NCBI GenBank assembly: GCA_017431785.1
Contig: JAFRKJ010000037.1
Coordinates: 153,896-217,895 of the forward strand
Origin: Bacillota bacterium
Lineage (GTDB): Bacteria; Bacillota; Clostridia; Peptostreptococcales; Anaerovoracaceae
Reading direction: 5' to 3'
Length of the DNA stretch: 64,000 nt
Notes under the pieces: model-generated
Told to the model about the DNA's origin: nothing
Database searches by the model: none
The model's input: only the letters and a program-made list of their open reading frames with translations
In this document: positions 16,457 to 25,236 of the stretch, in pieces
Layout: each line of letters starts with the position of its first letter
Numbering within the stretch: the first letter of the stretch is position 1
Made by a program: the position numbers and the translations under genes

Positions 16457-17254
16457 TTACTCGTCCTGCTGCGCCTGCAGACTGTCGAGTTCAATGATCT
16501 TCGTGCTGTTCCGGTACTCCGGCTCCGTCAGTTGATCGGTGATGATCGTTCCTACGTCCAGCGGTGCAAATGTAATAGATGCAACCAGCCCGAACTTACT
16601 GCTGTCCGCCAGAATATATACTTCTTCAGACCGCTTGATGGCTTCTGCTTTTACCATCGACTCTTCGATGTCAGACGTGGTCAGTCCATTGTTCACATCG
16701 ATGCCGTCCGTCCCGATAAAGCATTTGCTGAAGTGGTACTTCCGGAGACTGTCCACCGCGCCGTATCCGATGATCGCCTCTGTCGATGACTTCATCTCGC
16801 CGGCCAGCAGGTAGGTCTTGAAGCCTCGCTCGGCCAGCTCAATGGCGTGTCTTGCGCCATTGGTTACATAAATGGCGTCCATGCAGTCGATATGTTCTAT
16901 CATGCTGCCGGTCGTCGTCCCTGCGTCGATGTAAATCAGATCGCCGCTTTCTATCTTCTCTGCTGCAAAAGCAGCAACTCTGGTTTTTTCATCAACTTTC
17001 GTTTTTGCCTTTGCGCTGATAGGCTTGCGCTGCACGTTGACCTTGCGGTTTCCGCCATTGGACGAACTCTGGGGTTCTATGGAAACTGCGCCGCCGAAGA
17101 CCTTCTTCAGCCTGCCTTCCCGATCAAGCTCCGCGATATCCCTGCGGATCGTCGATTCGCTTGCATCAAGAATCGGCACCAGATCCGTCACACGGACCGA
17201 TGCCTGATGTCTCAGCATCTCTAAGATTGTTTCAAAACGTTCATACTGAAGCAT
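16457..17254 (-). CDS. DeoR/GlpR-family sugar-phosphate-responsive regulator
   Basis: A full-length (265 aa) DeoR-family regulator. The N-terminal winged helix-turn-helix is RFETILEMLRHQASVRVTDL with the ASESTIRRDIAELDREGRL recognition segment (residues about 5-55). The C-terminal DeoRC domain (about 85-250) has YIDAGTTTGSMIEHI, the phosphate-binding loop, and ILADSSKFG, typical of sensors of phosphorylated sugars. GAGG precedes ATG at 17254. It is first in the deoR-gap-glgA-glgP operon; its own promoter and the pyk promoter share a distinctive sequence (17286-17322, 18817-18853). I infer that it autoregulates and controls glycolysis and glycogen genes; the effector is unknown. Confidence 0.9.
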   Translation of the reverse strand: MLQYERFETILEMLRHQASVRVTDLVPILDASESTIRRDIAELDREGRLKKVFGGAVSIEPQSSSNGGNRKVNVQRKPISAKAKTKVDEKTRVAAFAAEKIESGDLIYIDAGTTTGSMIEHIDCMDAIYVTNGARHAIELAERGFKTYLLAGEMKSSTEAIIGYGAVDSLRKYHFSKCFIGTDGIDVNNGLTTSDIEESMVKAEAIKRSEEVYILADSSKFGLVASITFAPLDVGTIITDQLTEPEYRNSTKIIELDSLQAQQDE

Positions 17255-17285
17255 GTTTTACCTCATTTATCTTTGGTTTGACCTC

Positions 17286-17322
17286 ATTATATTAGCAAAC
17301 TCGGTCAAGGTCAATCATTTTT
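17286..17322 (-). promoter_or_regulatory. deoR-gap-glgA-glgP promoter with DeoR-type operator
   Basis: On the minus strand, TTGACC (17309-17314), a 17-nt spacer and a perfect TATAAT (17286-17291) form a strong sigma-A promoter. The spacer contains TTGACCGAGTTTGCTAA and the region upstream reads AAAAATGA, giving TGA-rich direct repeats about 10 bp apart, as DeoR proteins often bind. The same arrangement is found upstream of pyk. Confidence 0.8.
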
Positions 17323-17368
17323 GCTCAAAAATTCATCATTTTCAATCAGCTTTGACGGTTTTTTGCTT

Positions 17369-18784
17369 TTAAACTGTCTCTACTTTGATGAGATTTGTCG
17401 TACCCGGGCTGTTCAAAGGCAATCCGGCGCTGATGACGACCCGGTCACCATAGTCGATCAGGCCGTTTTCACGGGCTTTGCCGATCGCTGCGCTGGTCAG
17501 CTGATCAAATTCTGTTTCCGTCTGTGTCATGACAGGTATCACGCCGCGGATGATTCCCATCTGCCGTGCCGTACGCGACAGCGGTGTTGCTGCTATGATT
17601 GGCTGCTTCGGATAAAAGCGGGACATCATTCTCGCCGTATATCCGGAGTATGTGACTGCGATCAGAGCCTTTGCGCCGATATCATTGGCCGCCTGACAAG
17701 CGGCGTGGCCAATGGCTGTGGAGACATCCGCCTCTTCGGAGATGTAGACTGTGCCTACCTCCATGTCGCTCAACTCTTTCTCCGCCTGTTCCACGATTCT
17801 GGTCATGACGGATACCGCCAAAGATGGGTATTTACCAGCTGCACTCTCTCCCGACAGCATCACTGCGGACGTTCCGTCGAAGACCGCATTTGCAACGTCG
17901 GTGATCTCCGCTCTGGTCGGCGTCGGTTCACTGACCATGGACTCCAGCATCTGGGTGGCCGTGATGACAGGCTTACCCTTCTGCCGGCAGAGGCGGATAA
18001 TCTTTTTCTGGATACCCGGCAGGGTCGCATAGTCGACCTCAACGCCCATGTCGCCTCTGGCGATCATGATGCCATCGGACGCGTCCAGGATCTTGTCGAA
18101 CTCCCGGATGCCCTCCGGATTCTCAATCTTGGAGATGATGCGGATTTCACTGCCGCCGTTTTCATCTAAAAACCGTCTGACATCCTCCACATCTTCCGCG
18201 GTTCTGACAAAGGACGCCGCCACGAAATCGATATCATTGCGGATTCCAAAGAGAAGGTCCGCCTGATCCCGCTCTGACAGGTAATCCATCGGCAGGTGCA
18301 CGTCCGGTACGTTGACGCCCTTCTTCGTGCTGACGTATCCTTCATCCATCACTTCGCAGATGATGTCCCCATTGCGTACTTCCTTCGCAGTCATGCGAAT
18401 CTTTCCGTCATCGACCAGAATTTTGGTCCCCGGCTTCACCTCTGCCGCCAGAGCGTCGCATGAAATACCGACGCCCTCCGCGCTGCCCGGAACCTCTGCC
18501 GATCCATATAGTACGAACTGCTGTCCCTTCTTCAGAAGCACCTTGTCTTCGGGGAAGGTCCCGAGCCGGATCTCCGGTCCTTTCGTGTCCAGCAGAATCG
18601 CCGCCGGTACGCCGACCTGATTGCAGGCGTCCCGGAAGGTATTGATTCTCTCCAGATGTTCTTCATGGGATCCGTGGGAGCAGTTCAGTCTCGCTACGTT
18701 CATCCCGGCCAGCAGCATTTCCTTCATAACTTGTACATCTGAACTGGCTGGTCCGAGAGTACAGACTATTTTCGTTGCTTTCAT
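17369..18784 (-). CDS. pyk: Pyruvate kinase
   Basis: A 471-residue pyruvate kinase (phosphoenolpyruvate + ADP to pyruvate + ATP). Visible features: CTLGPASSD at the N-terminus, MNVARLNCSHG, the DTKGPEIRLG phosphate/ADP loop, SKIENPEGI with the catalytic lysine, and the signature ARGDMGVEVDYATLP followed by ATQMLESM. The C-terminal domain is the standard one; there is no extra PEP-utiliser-like extension. GAGG precedes ATG at 18784. It is monocistronic, 114 bp upstream of deoR, and its promoter carries the same operator-like sequence as deoR-gap. Confidence 0.96.
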   Translation of the reverse strand: MKATKIVCTLGPASSDVQVMKEMLLAGMNVARLNCSHGSHEEHLERINTFRDACNQVGVPAAILLDTKGPEIRLGTFPEDKVLLKKGQQFVLYGSAEVPGSAEGVGISCDALAAEVKPGTKILVDDGKIRMTAKEVRNGDIICEVMDEGYVSTKKGVNVPDVHLPMDYLSERDQADLLFGIRNDIDFVAASFVRTAEDVEDVRRFLDENGGSEIRIISKIENPEGIREFDKILDASDGIMIARGDMGVEVDYATLPGIQKKIIRLCRQKGKPVITATQMLESMVSEPTPTRAEITDVANAVFDGTSAVMLSGESAAGKYPSLAVSVMTRIVEQAEKELSDMEVGTVYISEEADVSTAIGHAACQAANDIGAKALIAVTYSGYTARMMSRFYPKQPIIAATPLSRTARQMGIIRGVIPVMTQTETEFDQLTSAAIGKARENGLIDYGDRVVISAGLPLNSPGTTNLIKVETV

Positions 18785-18816
18785 GTTTGAAACCTCATTT
18801 CCCTTGATTTGTTATC

Positions 18817-18853
18817 ATTTTATTAGCAAATTCAATCAAAGTCAATCATTTTT
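18817..18853 (-). promoter_or_regulatory. pyk promoter with the same DeoR-type operator
   Basis: On the minus strand, TTGACT (18840-18845), a 17-nt spacer and TAAAAT (18817-18822) form a sigma-A promoter. The spacer TTGATTGAATTTGCTAA matches the deoR spacer at 13 of 17 positions and the flanking AAAAATGA is identical. TGATTGA is repeated at 10-bp spacing. Confidence 0.78.
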
Positions 18854-18966
18854 AATCATTTTCTCTTGTCATATTCGGTCATTTCCGTTATAATCTTCCT
18901 AAATAACGTCACAAAACGGTAATAGACGCGTCAAAATGGCATCGACGGTCAATTGCCCTCCAATAG

Positions 18967-18995
18967 TTGAATCCCCCCGTTATTAATAGTACAAT
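18967..18995 (+). promoter_or_regulatory. Sigma-A promoter of the glgBCD operon
   Basis: TTGAAT (18967-18972) and TACAAT (18990-18995) are separated by exactly 17 nt, 31 bp upstream of glgB. No copy of the deoR/pyk operator is visible here. Confidence 0.75.
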
Positions 18996-19026
18996 TTAAA
19001 TAGGTATAGTATGGGGAAATAGCAAA

Positions 19027-20976
19027 ATGATTCAGAATATTTCAGAACACAAATATCTGTTCCACCACGGTGCGAATTACAGATCATACGAGTTTCTCGG
19101 AGCCCATCTCACAGCAGCACCTGAAGAAGGTGTCTGTTTCCGTGTCTGGGCGCCCCGCGCAACGTCCGTTTCAGTCGTTGGTACATTCAATGACTGGGAT
19201 CTCACTGCATGTTCGATGAAACGGCTTGAAGACGATCCCGAGATTTGGGAGGCTTTCTCCCCTGATGCAAAGGCAGGAGATCTCTACAAGTTCGCGGTGA
19301 CCGCAGAGCATCTGGATGACGGCGGCGGCAAAGGCACAGTCCGCACCGTCTGGAAAGCCGATCCATTTGCTTTCTTCTCAGAAAACGGATCTGCTGACAA
19401 CCAGCGGGCGTCTATCATCTATGACATCAGCGGCGCCTATGACCCGACAGCTGCTTATCAGTGGGCGGACGGTGACTGGATGGAAACGCGCAAAAGCAGG
19501 AACATTTATAAATCACCTGTCAACATCTACGAAGTGCATCTGGGATCCTGGAGACGGCATGAGGACGGAAGCCTTCTGACCTACCGTGAGACGGCAGATT
19601 CCCTCATTGAATATGTGAAAGGCATGGGCTACACCCACATTGAACTGCTTCCGGTCATGGAGCATCCGTTCGATGGTTCCTGGGGTTACCAGGTCACCGG
19701 ATACTACAGCCCGACATCACGGTACGGTAGACCGGAAGATCTCAAATACTTGATCGACAAAGCCCATCAGAACAAAATCGGCGTCATTATGGACTGGGTA
19801 CCTGCCCACTTCCCAAGAGACGAATACGGTCTGGCTGAATTCGACGGCCAGCCGCTCTATGAATATACGGATAAGCTGAAGGCTGAACACAAAGGCTGGG
19901 GCACCCTCGCCTTCGACTTCGGCAGACCGGAAGTCATCAGCTTCCTGGTTTCCAATGCTTTCTACTACTGTGAGCAGTTCCACGTGGACGGTCTCAGAGT
20001 CGACGCTGTTGCGGCCATGATCTATCTGAACTACGGACGCGAGTTCGGCGAATGGATGCCGAACAAAGACGGAGGCATTGAAAATCTGGAGGCCATCAAG
20101 TTCCTCCAGCGGATGAACCAGGATGTGCTGAGCAACTTCCCGGGCGTCATAACAGTCGCGGAAGAATCCACAGCCTTTCCGATGATCACCAAGCCGCCTC
20201 AGGACGGCGGTCTTGGATTCAACTTCAAATGGAACATGGGCTGGATGAACGATGAGCTCGAGTACTTCGAGAGTGACCCTCTGTTCCGCAGAGACATCCA
20301 CGGCAAGCTGATCTTCTCCATTGACTACGCATGGAGCGAGAACTTCATCCTGCCGATTTCCCACGACGAAGTGGTCCACGGCAAGAAGTCCCTGCTCGAT
20401 AAGATGCCTGGTGAATACGACCGCAAGTTCGACGGATTCAGAACTTTCATGGCGTATATGATCACTCACCCGGGCAAGAAACTCACCTTCATGGGTACAG
20501 AGTTCGCCCAGTTCATCGAATGGAATGAGAACCAACCGTTGGATTGGCTTCTTCTTGACTACGACAAACATCGTCAGGCCTGGGAATTCGTACGGGACCT
20601 GAATTATATGTACCAGCAGGAATCCGCGCTCTGGAGCAATGACGATGTGCCGGAGGGATTCCAGTGGATCGACGGCGGCAATATCTATGACAATGTGATC
20701 ACATTCATGCGTCGTGATATCGATAAGGAGGCATCCCCTCTCGTGATCTGCCTGAACCTTTCGGGAAAAGATCTGGAAGACTACAAAGTCGGCGTGCCTC
20801 TCGCAGAGGAATACGTCACAGTAATCGATACAGATGCAGTCAACTACGGCGGTCAAGGTAAGAGAACCGCTTTATCCTATAAAGTACTGCCTGACGGCTG
20901 GAACGGATACGAGAACAATATTGAGATCGACCTTCCTGCGCTGTCGGCGATCGTTTTGAAACAAAAGGAGGACTAA
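19027..20976 (+). CDS. glgB: 1,4-alpha-glucan branching enzyme
   Basis: A GH13 branching enzyme of 649 residues that makes the alpha-1,6 branches of glycogen. An N-terminal CBM48 domain ([21 protein letters not shown], residues about 37-57) precedes the barrel. Catalytic motifs: DWVPAHFP (region I), DGLRVDAV (II, nucleophile Asp), VAEEST (III, acid/base Glu) and ISHDEVVHG (IV). It opens the plus-strand series glgB-glgC-glgD-GH13-pgm, with only 5 bp between glgB and glgC. GGGGAAA lies upstream of ATG at 19027. Confidence 0.96.
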   Translation: MIQNISEHKYLFHHGANYRSYEFLGAHLTAAPEEGVCFRVWAPRATSVSVVGTFNDWDLTACSMKRLEDDPEIWEAFSPDAKAGDLYKFAVTAEHLDDGGGKGTVRTVWKADPFAFFSENGSADNQRASIIYDISGAYDPTAAYQWADGDWMETRKSRNIYKSPVNIYEVHLGSWRRHEDGSLLTYRETADSLIEYVKGMGYTHIELLPVMEHPFDGSWGYQVTGYYSPTSRYGRPEDLKYLIDKAHQNKIGVIMDWVPAHFPRDEYGLAEFDGQPLYEYTDKLKAEHKGWGTLAFDFGRPEVISFLVSNAFYYCEQFHVDGLRVDAVAAMIYLNYGREFGEWMPNKDGGIENLEAIKFLQRMNQDVLSNFPGVITVAEESTAFPMITKPPQDGGLGFNFKWNMGWMNDELEYFESDPLFRRDIHGKLIFSIDYAWSENFILPISHDEVVHGKKSLLDKMPGEYDRKFDGFRTFMAYMITHPGKKLTFMGTEFAQFIEWNENQPLDWLLLDYDKHRQAWEFVRDLNYMYQQESALWSNDDVPEGFQWIDGGNIYDNVITFMRRDIDKEASPLVICLNLSGKDLEDYKVGVPLAEEYVTVIDTDAVNYGGQGKRTALSYKVLPDGWNGYENNIEIDLPALSAIVLKQKED

Positions 20977-20981
20977 CTAAC

Positions 20982-22133
20982 ATGGCAAGAAAGAAGAAAT
21001 GTGTTGCAATGCTTCTTGCTGGAGGACAGGGATCCAGACTGGCTCCGCTGACGGAGAACGTCGCGAAACCTGCCGTTCCGTTCGGAGGAAGATATCGTAT
21101 CATCGATTTTTCTCTCTCCAACTGCGTGAACTCCGGAATCGACACCGTAGGCGTACTGACACAGTATCAGCCTCTGGAACTGAATGACTATCTTGGAACC
21201 GGCGATCCGTGGGATCTGGATCTGAACTACGGCGGACTGCACGTTCTGCCTCCATACCAGGCAGCAAAAGGCGGCGACTGGTTCAAGGGAACGGCCAACG
21301 CGATCTACCAGAATCTGAAGTTCATCTCAAACTATGATCCGGATTACATCCTGGTTCTCTCCGGAGACCACATCTATAAGATGAACTACGACATCATGCT
21401 GCAGGAGCACATCAAAAACGATGCGGACTGCACCATCGCAGTCATGGACGTGCCTCTTGAAGAAGCAAGCCGCTTCGGCATCATGAGCTGTGATGACACC
21501 GGAAGAATCACTGAGTTCGCTGAAAAACCGGCGCAGCCGAAGAGCACGCTGGCTTCCATGGGCGTTTATGTGTTCAGCACGGACAAGCTGGCGAAGTATC
21601 TGGAGATGGATGAACAGAATCCTGAGTCCGACAACGACTTCGGTAAGAACGTCATTCCGCTTATGCTGGCCGGCGGTGAAAAGCTGCACGCTTATCTGTA
21701 CAAAGGCTACTGGCGTGATGTCGGTACACTTTCCTCATACTGGAGCGCCAATATGGACACTCTCGGCGAGGATCCGGAGCTCTGGCTCAACGATGATGGA
21801 TGGCGCATCTACTACCGCCACGACTTCCAGTCCCCTACTTACTTAGGTGAGAACGCAAGTCTGCACAACTGCAACTGCGCGGCGGGAAATGAAATCGACG
21901 GCACCGTTTCCGACTCTGTGCTCGGAAGCAACATCACCATCGAGGAAGGCGCCGTCGTCAAGGACTGCGTTATTATGAACAACGTGGTCATCGAAAAGGG
22001 TGCTGAAGTAGAATACGCGATCATCGACAGAGACGTGCGCATCTGCGCAGGCGCCAAGGTCGGCGGTGACAAAGAAACAACGGATCTGACCGTCCTCGCA
22101 GCCGGCACTGTCGTAGAAGAGAAGGAGGTGTAG
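20982..22133 (+). CDS. glgC: Glucose-1-phosphate adenylyltransferase, catalytic subunit
   Basis: A 383-residue ADP-glucose pyrophosphorylase (glucose-1-phosphate + ATP to ADP-glucose), the committed step of glycogen synthesis. The nucleotide-binding loop is [14 protein letters not shown] (residues about 12-25), followed by [23 protein letters not shown] and the sugar-phosphate site IMSC/EFAEKP. The C-terminal part is a left-handed beta-helix with hexapeptide repeats ([15 protein letters not shown]). AGGAGG is positioned before ATG at 20982. GlgD follows after 3 bp; in Firmicutes the two subunits form one heteromeric enzyme. Confidence 0.96.
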   Translation: MARKKKCVAMLLAGGQGSRLAPLTENVAKPAVPFGGRYRIIDFSLSNCVNSGIDTVGVLTQYQPLELNDYLGTGDPWDLDLNYGGLHVLPPYQAAKGGDWFKGTANAIYQNLKFISNYDPDYILVLSGDHIYKMNYDIMLQEHIKNDADCTIAVMDVPLEEASRFGIMSCDDTGRITEFAEKPAQPKSTLASMGVYVFSTDKLAKYLEMDEQNPESDNDFGKNVIPLMLAGGEKLHAYLYKGYWRDVGTLSSYWSANMDTLGEDPELWLNDDGWRIYYRHDFQSPTYLGENASLHNCNCAAGNEIDGTVSDSVLGSNITIEEGAVVKDCVIMNNVVIEKGAEVEYAIIDRDVRICAGAKVGGDKETTDLTVLAAGTVVEEKEV

Positions 22134-22136
22134 AAC

Positions 22137-23255
22137 ATGGAAATGCTGGGACTTATTTTCGCTGATGAACACAGTTCAGATATCAGCGATCTCACAACGA
22201 GAAGAACATTTGCAGCCATTCCATTCGGCGCGAGATACCGCATCATAGATTTCTTCATTTCCAACATGACGAATTCAGGCATCCGCAACATCGGCGTCAT
22301 CGCGACTACCAAATACGAAAGTCTGATGGGCCATGTCCGCTACGGCGGTGAATGGGATCTGCACAGAAGAAAAACCGGTCTGACGGTCCTTCCTCCGTTC
22401 TCATTCTTCAACGGTGAAGAAAGATACGAGAACGTTCTGGAAGCGTTGCAGGCGAACATCAATTACATCAAAGAAAACAGCGAACCGTACGTTCTGTTCA
22501 CCACCTGCAGCGCCATCGGCAACATCGATTATTCGGCCATGCTGCAGCACCACATTGATTCCGGCGCACGGTTTACCTGCCTTTGCACGAAGAATCCGAC
22601 GAATAAGACAGACGGTATGCAGACGACGGAATACGTTCTGGGGGAGGACAACAGAATCGAAGACATCATCATCCATGACGATATGACGCCGGATGCTTAT
22701 GTGGCTACAAGTACCTATATCATGGGCCGGGAGGATCTGCTGAACATTCTCTCCGAATCTCTGGAAAAGAACAAGATGAGCCTTCGTAAGGATGTGCTGA
22801 AACCTGCTCTGAAGGATTCCATCGTTTCTGCCTATGTCACAGACGAGAAAGTGCTGTTTGTGGATTCCGTCGCCTCCTACCTGAAGAGCAACCTGGATCT
22901 GCTGGACAGCGGTGTGAGAAGAGAACTCTTCGGACAGGAGCTTCGTCCGATCATCACGAGAGCGGGAAACAGTTCCCCTGCCTACTACGGAGATGAATCC
23001 AAGTCGACCAACTCCATCATTGCGGCAGGTTCTGTCATCGAAGGAACGGTCAGAAACTCTGTCATCTTCCGGAACGTGCACATTAAGAAAGGCGCCGTCG
23101 TCGAAAACTGCGTCATCAATCAGGACTGCATCATCGGAGAAGGAGCGGTGCTCAATTACGCCGTTCTGGACAAAGGCGTCGTCATCCACGACAAGCGGCT
23201 GCTCTCCGGTTATGTAACCCATCCGTTCTTCGTGAAGAAAGATTCTGTAATTTAA
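22137..23255 (+). CDS. glgD: ADP-glucose pyrophosphorylase regulatory subunit GlgD
   Basis: A 372-residue GlgC homologue. Unlike GlgC it has no GGxGxRL loop: its N-terminus reads LGLIFADEHSSDIS, the usual mark of the non-catalytic or modulatory GlgD subunit. It retains IPFGARYRIIDFFISN, YEPYVLFTTCS-like core strands and the C-terminal hexapeptide helix (VENCVINQDCIIGEGAVL). It begins 3 bp after glgC with AAGGAGG inside the end of glgC, showing tight coupling. GlgD typically raises the activity or alters allosteric control of GlgC. Confidence 0.94.
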   Translation: MEMLGLIFADEHSSDISDLTTRRTFAAIPFGARYRIIDFFISNMTNSGIRNIGVIATTKYESLMGHVRYGGEWDLHRRKTGLTVLPPFSFFNGEERYENVLEALQANINYIKENSEPYVLFTTCSAIGNIDYSAMLQHHIDSGARFTCLCTKNPTNKTDGMQTTEYVLGEDNRIEDIIIHDDMTPDAYVATSTYIMGREDLLNILSESLEKNKMSLRKDVLKPALKDSIVSAYVTDEKVLFVDSVASYLKSNLDLLDSGVRRELFGQELRPIITRAGNSSPAYYGDESKSTNSIIAAGSVIEGTVRNSVIFRNVHIKKGAVVENCVINQDCIIGEGAVLNYAVLDKGVVIHDKRLLSGYVTHPFFVKKDSVI

Positions 23256-23271
23256 CGGTTTTATAAATTTA

Positions 23272-25212
23272 ATGGCTGAAATCATATACGACTCGAGAAA
23301 TCAATTTTTTAAAACACCACAGGGTGCTGTCAAGGCGGGTACGGAGCTGACATTCCGGCTCCTCGCCGCCAGAGAACTGCACCCTATTGCAGTACGTCTG
23401 ATCATCCAGTACGACCGCCACGATATGCCGGCGGTCTATGAGATGAACGGCGGCACGGAAACACCTGCGCAGACCGATGACTACCTGGAGTACTTCGTGA
23501 CCTTCCGGATTCATGACACCGGTCTGTATTGGTATCACTTCGAAGTGCTGACGGAGGATGGCGCTCTGCGCATCGGCAAGGACGCAGATAACAGAGCTAT
23601 CGTTTCAACCGAAGCCGCGTCCTGGCAGCAGACTGTTTACAACCGCGCATACGCCGCGCCGGAGTGGATCTACGGAGGTGTTTACTACCATATCTTCGTG
23701 GACCGCTTCCACAAATCCGGCCGTCCGCGCGTCAGAATGGAAGGCAAAACCAAACGCCACGACTGGGGCGGTGTGCCGGAGTGGAAACCGAAAAAGTTAA
23801 AGGTATTGAACAACGACTTCTTCGGCGGCGATCTGGAAGGCATTCGGGAGAAGCTTCCTTATCTGGCCAGTCTGAATGTGACATGCATTTATCTGAGTCC
23901 GATCTTCGAAGCCTATTCCAACCACAAGTACGATACAGGAGACTACGAAACCATCGACCCGATGTTCGGGGACGAGGAAGATTTTAAGGCGCTCTGTGCA
24001 TCCGCTGAGGAATACGGCATCCGCGTCATCTGCGACGGTGTGTTCGCCCATACGGGATCCGATTCCAAATACTTCGACAAATACGGTCACTATGCTGCAA
24101 AGGCAGCAGCGGCTGCAGATTCGACCGCGGATAGTCCTGTTGAGGTTGATCCGGCGGAACTGGGTGCCCACGAAAATCCGGACTCGAAATACCGCAGCTG
24201 GTACTTCTTTCATGAAGACGGCACCTATGACTGCTGGTGGGATTTCCGGACCCTGCCGAAGATCAACAAGCACAATCCGGACTACATCGAATACATAACG
24301 GGAGAAAACGGCATCGTCCGCAAGTGGCTCAAGGCCGGTGCATCCGGCTGGCGGCTTGACGTTGCGGATGAGCTTCCAAACGATTTTCTGGACGCGCTCG
24401 TGCGCGCTGCCAAGGAAGAAAAAGAAGATGCACTGATCGTTGGGGAAGTCTGGGAGGACGCCTCCAACAAGATTGCTTACGAGGAGCGCAAGAACTATTT
24501 CGAAGGAAACCGTCTCGATTCTGTGATGAACTATCCGTTCCGCACGGCCCTGATTGATTTCGTGCGTTACGGAAATGCGAATGGCCTCGCGCAGACGGTC
24601 GAGACTGTTGTTGAGAATTATCCGCCGGAAGTACTCCACTGTCTGATGAATGTCCTGGGAACCCATGACAGCATCAGGATCATCACTGCACTGGCAGGCG
24701 TTGAGCTGGGCGCTGACCCTCCGCGTGACATGCAGGCGGAGATCAAGATGAACGACGCCGAATGGGCGCAGGGAATCAGGCTTCTGAAGATCGCCTCCCT
24801 GCTGCAGATGACTCTGCCGGGCGTTCCGTGCATCTACTACGGCGATGAAGCCGGCACCGAAGGATACAAGGATCCATTTAACCGGACCTGCTATCCATGG
24901 GGTCACGAAAACAAAGAACTGCTGAACTGGTACCAGAAGATCACCACGCTGCGCACCTCTCACGGCATCTACCGTCAAGGCGCTTACCGCACCATCGCTG
25001 CTGCGGATGGATTGTTCGCCTTTGAACGTTATACGGATGCAGATCATGCGGACGGCGATGCTTTTGCATCGATCATCACTGCCGTCAACTGCGGGGAGCA
25101 TGAACAGCACCTTCCGCTGGAAGGTCAGTGGACGGAACTTCTGACAGGATATACCTACGAGGGAACCGTCACTGTATTCCCGGGGGATGCATTGCTTTTG
25201 GAAAAGAATTAG
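23272..25212 (+). CDS. GH13 alpha-glucanase (neopullulanase/amylopullulanase-like)
   Basis: A 646-residue GH13 enzyme without a signal peptide, so it acts on cytoplasmic glucans. An N-terminal beta domain (residues about 1-120) precedes the barrel. Motifs: DGVFAHTG (region I), GWRLDVADEL (II, nucleophile Asp), IVGEVWED (III, acid/base Glu) and NVLGTHDS (IV), plus GVYYHIFVDRFHKSG at the barrel start and IYYGDEAGTEGYKDPFNR near its end. These are most like neopullulanase/maltogenic-amylase and pullulanase relatives that cut linear or branched maltodextrins. It lies 16 bp after glgD in the glycogen operon and probably trims or debranches glycogen products. Confidence 0.88.
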   Translation: MAEIIYDSRNQFFKTPQGAVKAGTELTFRLLAARELHPIAVRLIIQYDRHDMPAVYEMNGGTETPAQTDDYLEYFVTFRIHDTGLYWYHFEVLTEDGALRIGKDADNRAIVSTEAASWQQTVYNRAYAAPEWIYGGVYYHIFVDRFHKSGRPRVRMEGKTKRHDWGGVPEWKPKKLKVLNNDFFGGDLEGIREKLPYLASLNVTCIYLSPIFEAYSNHKYDTGDYETIDPMFGDEEDFKALCASAEEYGIRVICDGVFAHTGSDSKYFDKYGHYAAKAAAAADSTADSPVEVDPAELGAHENPDSKYRSWYFFHEDGTYDCWWDFRTLPKINKHNPDYIEYITGENGIVRKWLKAGASGWRLDVADELPNDFLDALVRAAKEEKEDALIVGEVWEDASNKIAYEERKNYFEGNRLDSVMNYPFRTALIDFVRYGNANGLAQTVETVVENYPPEVLHCLMNVLGTHDSIRIITALAGVELGADPPRDMQAEIKMNDAEWAQGIRLLKIASLLQMTLPGVPCIYYGDEAGTEGYKDPFNRTCYPWGHENKELLNWYQKITTLRTSHGIYRQGAYRTIAAADGLFAFERYTDADHADGDAFASIITAVNCGEHEQHLPLEGQWTELLTGYTYEGTVTVFPGDALLLEKN

Positions 25213-25236
25213 TACATTTTGAAAGGAGTTTCAAAC

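Noticed and set aside
19717-20856. 379-codon minus-strand ORF opposite glgB
   Set aside because: It lies wholly within glgB, whose catalytic motifs are intact; a GC-rich mirror frame.
23797-25110. 437-codon minus-strand ORF opposite the GH13 gene
   Set aside because: It is a mirror frame of a gene with all four GH13 motifs.
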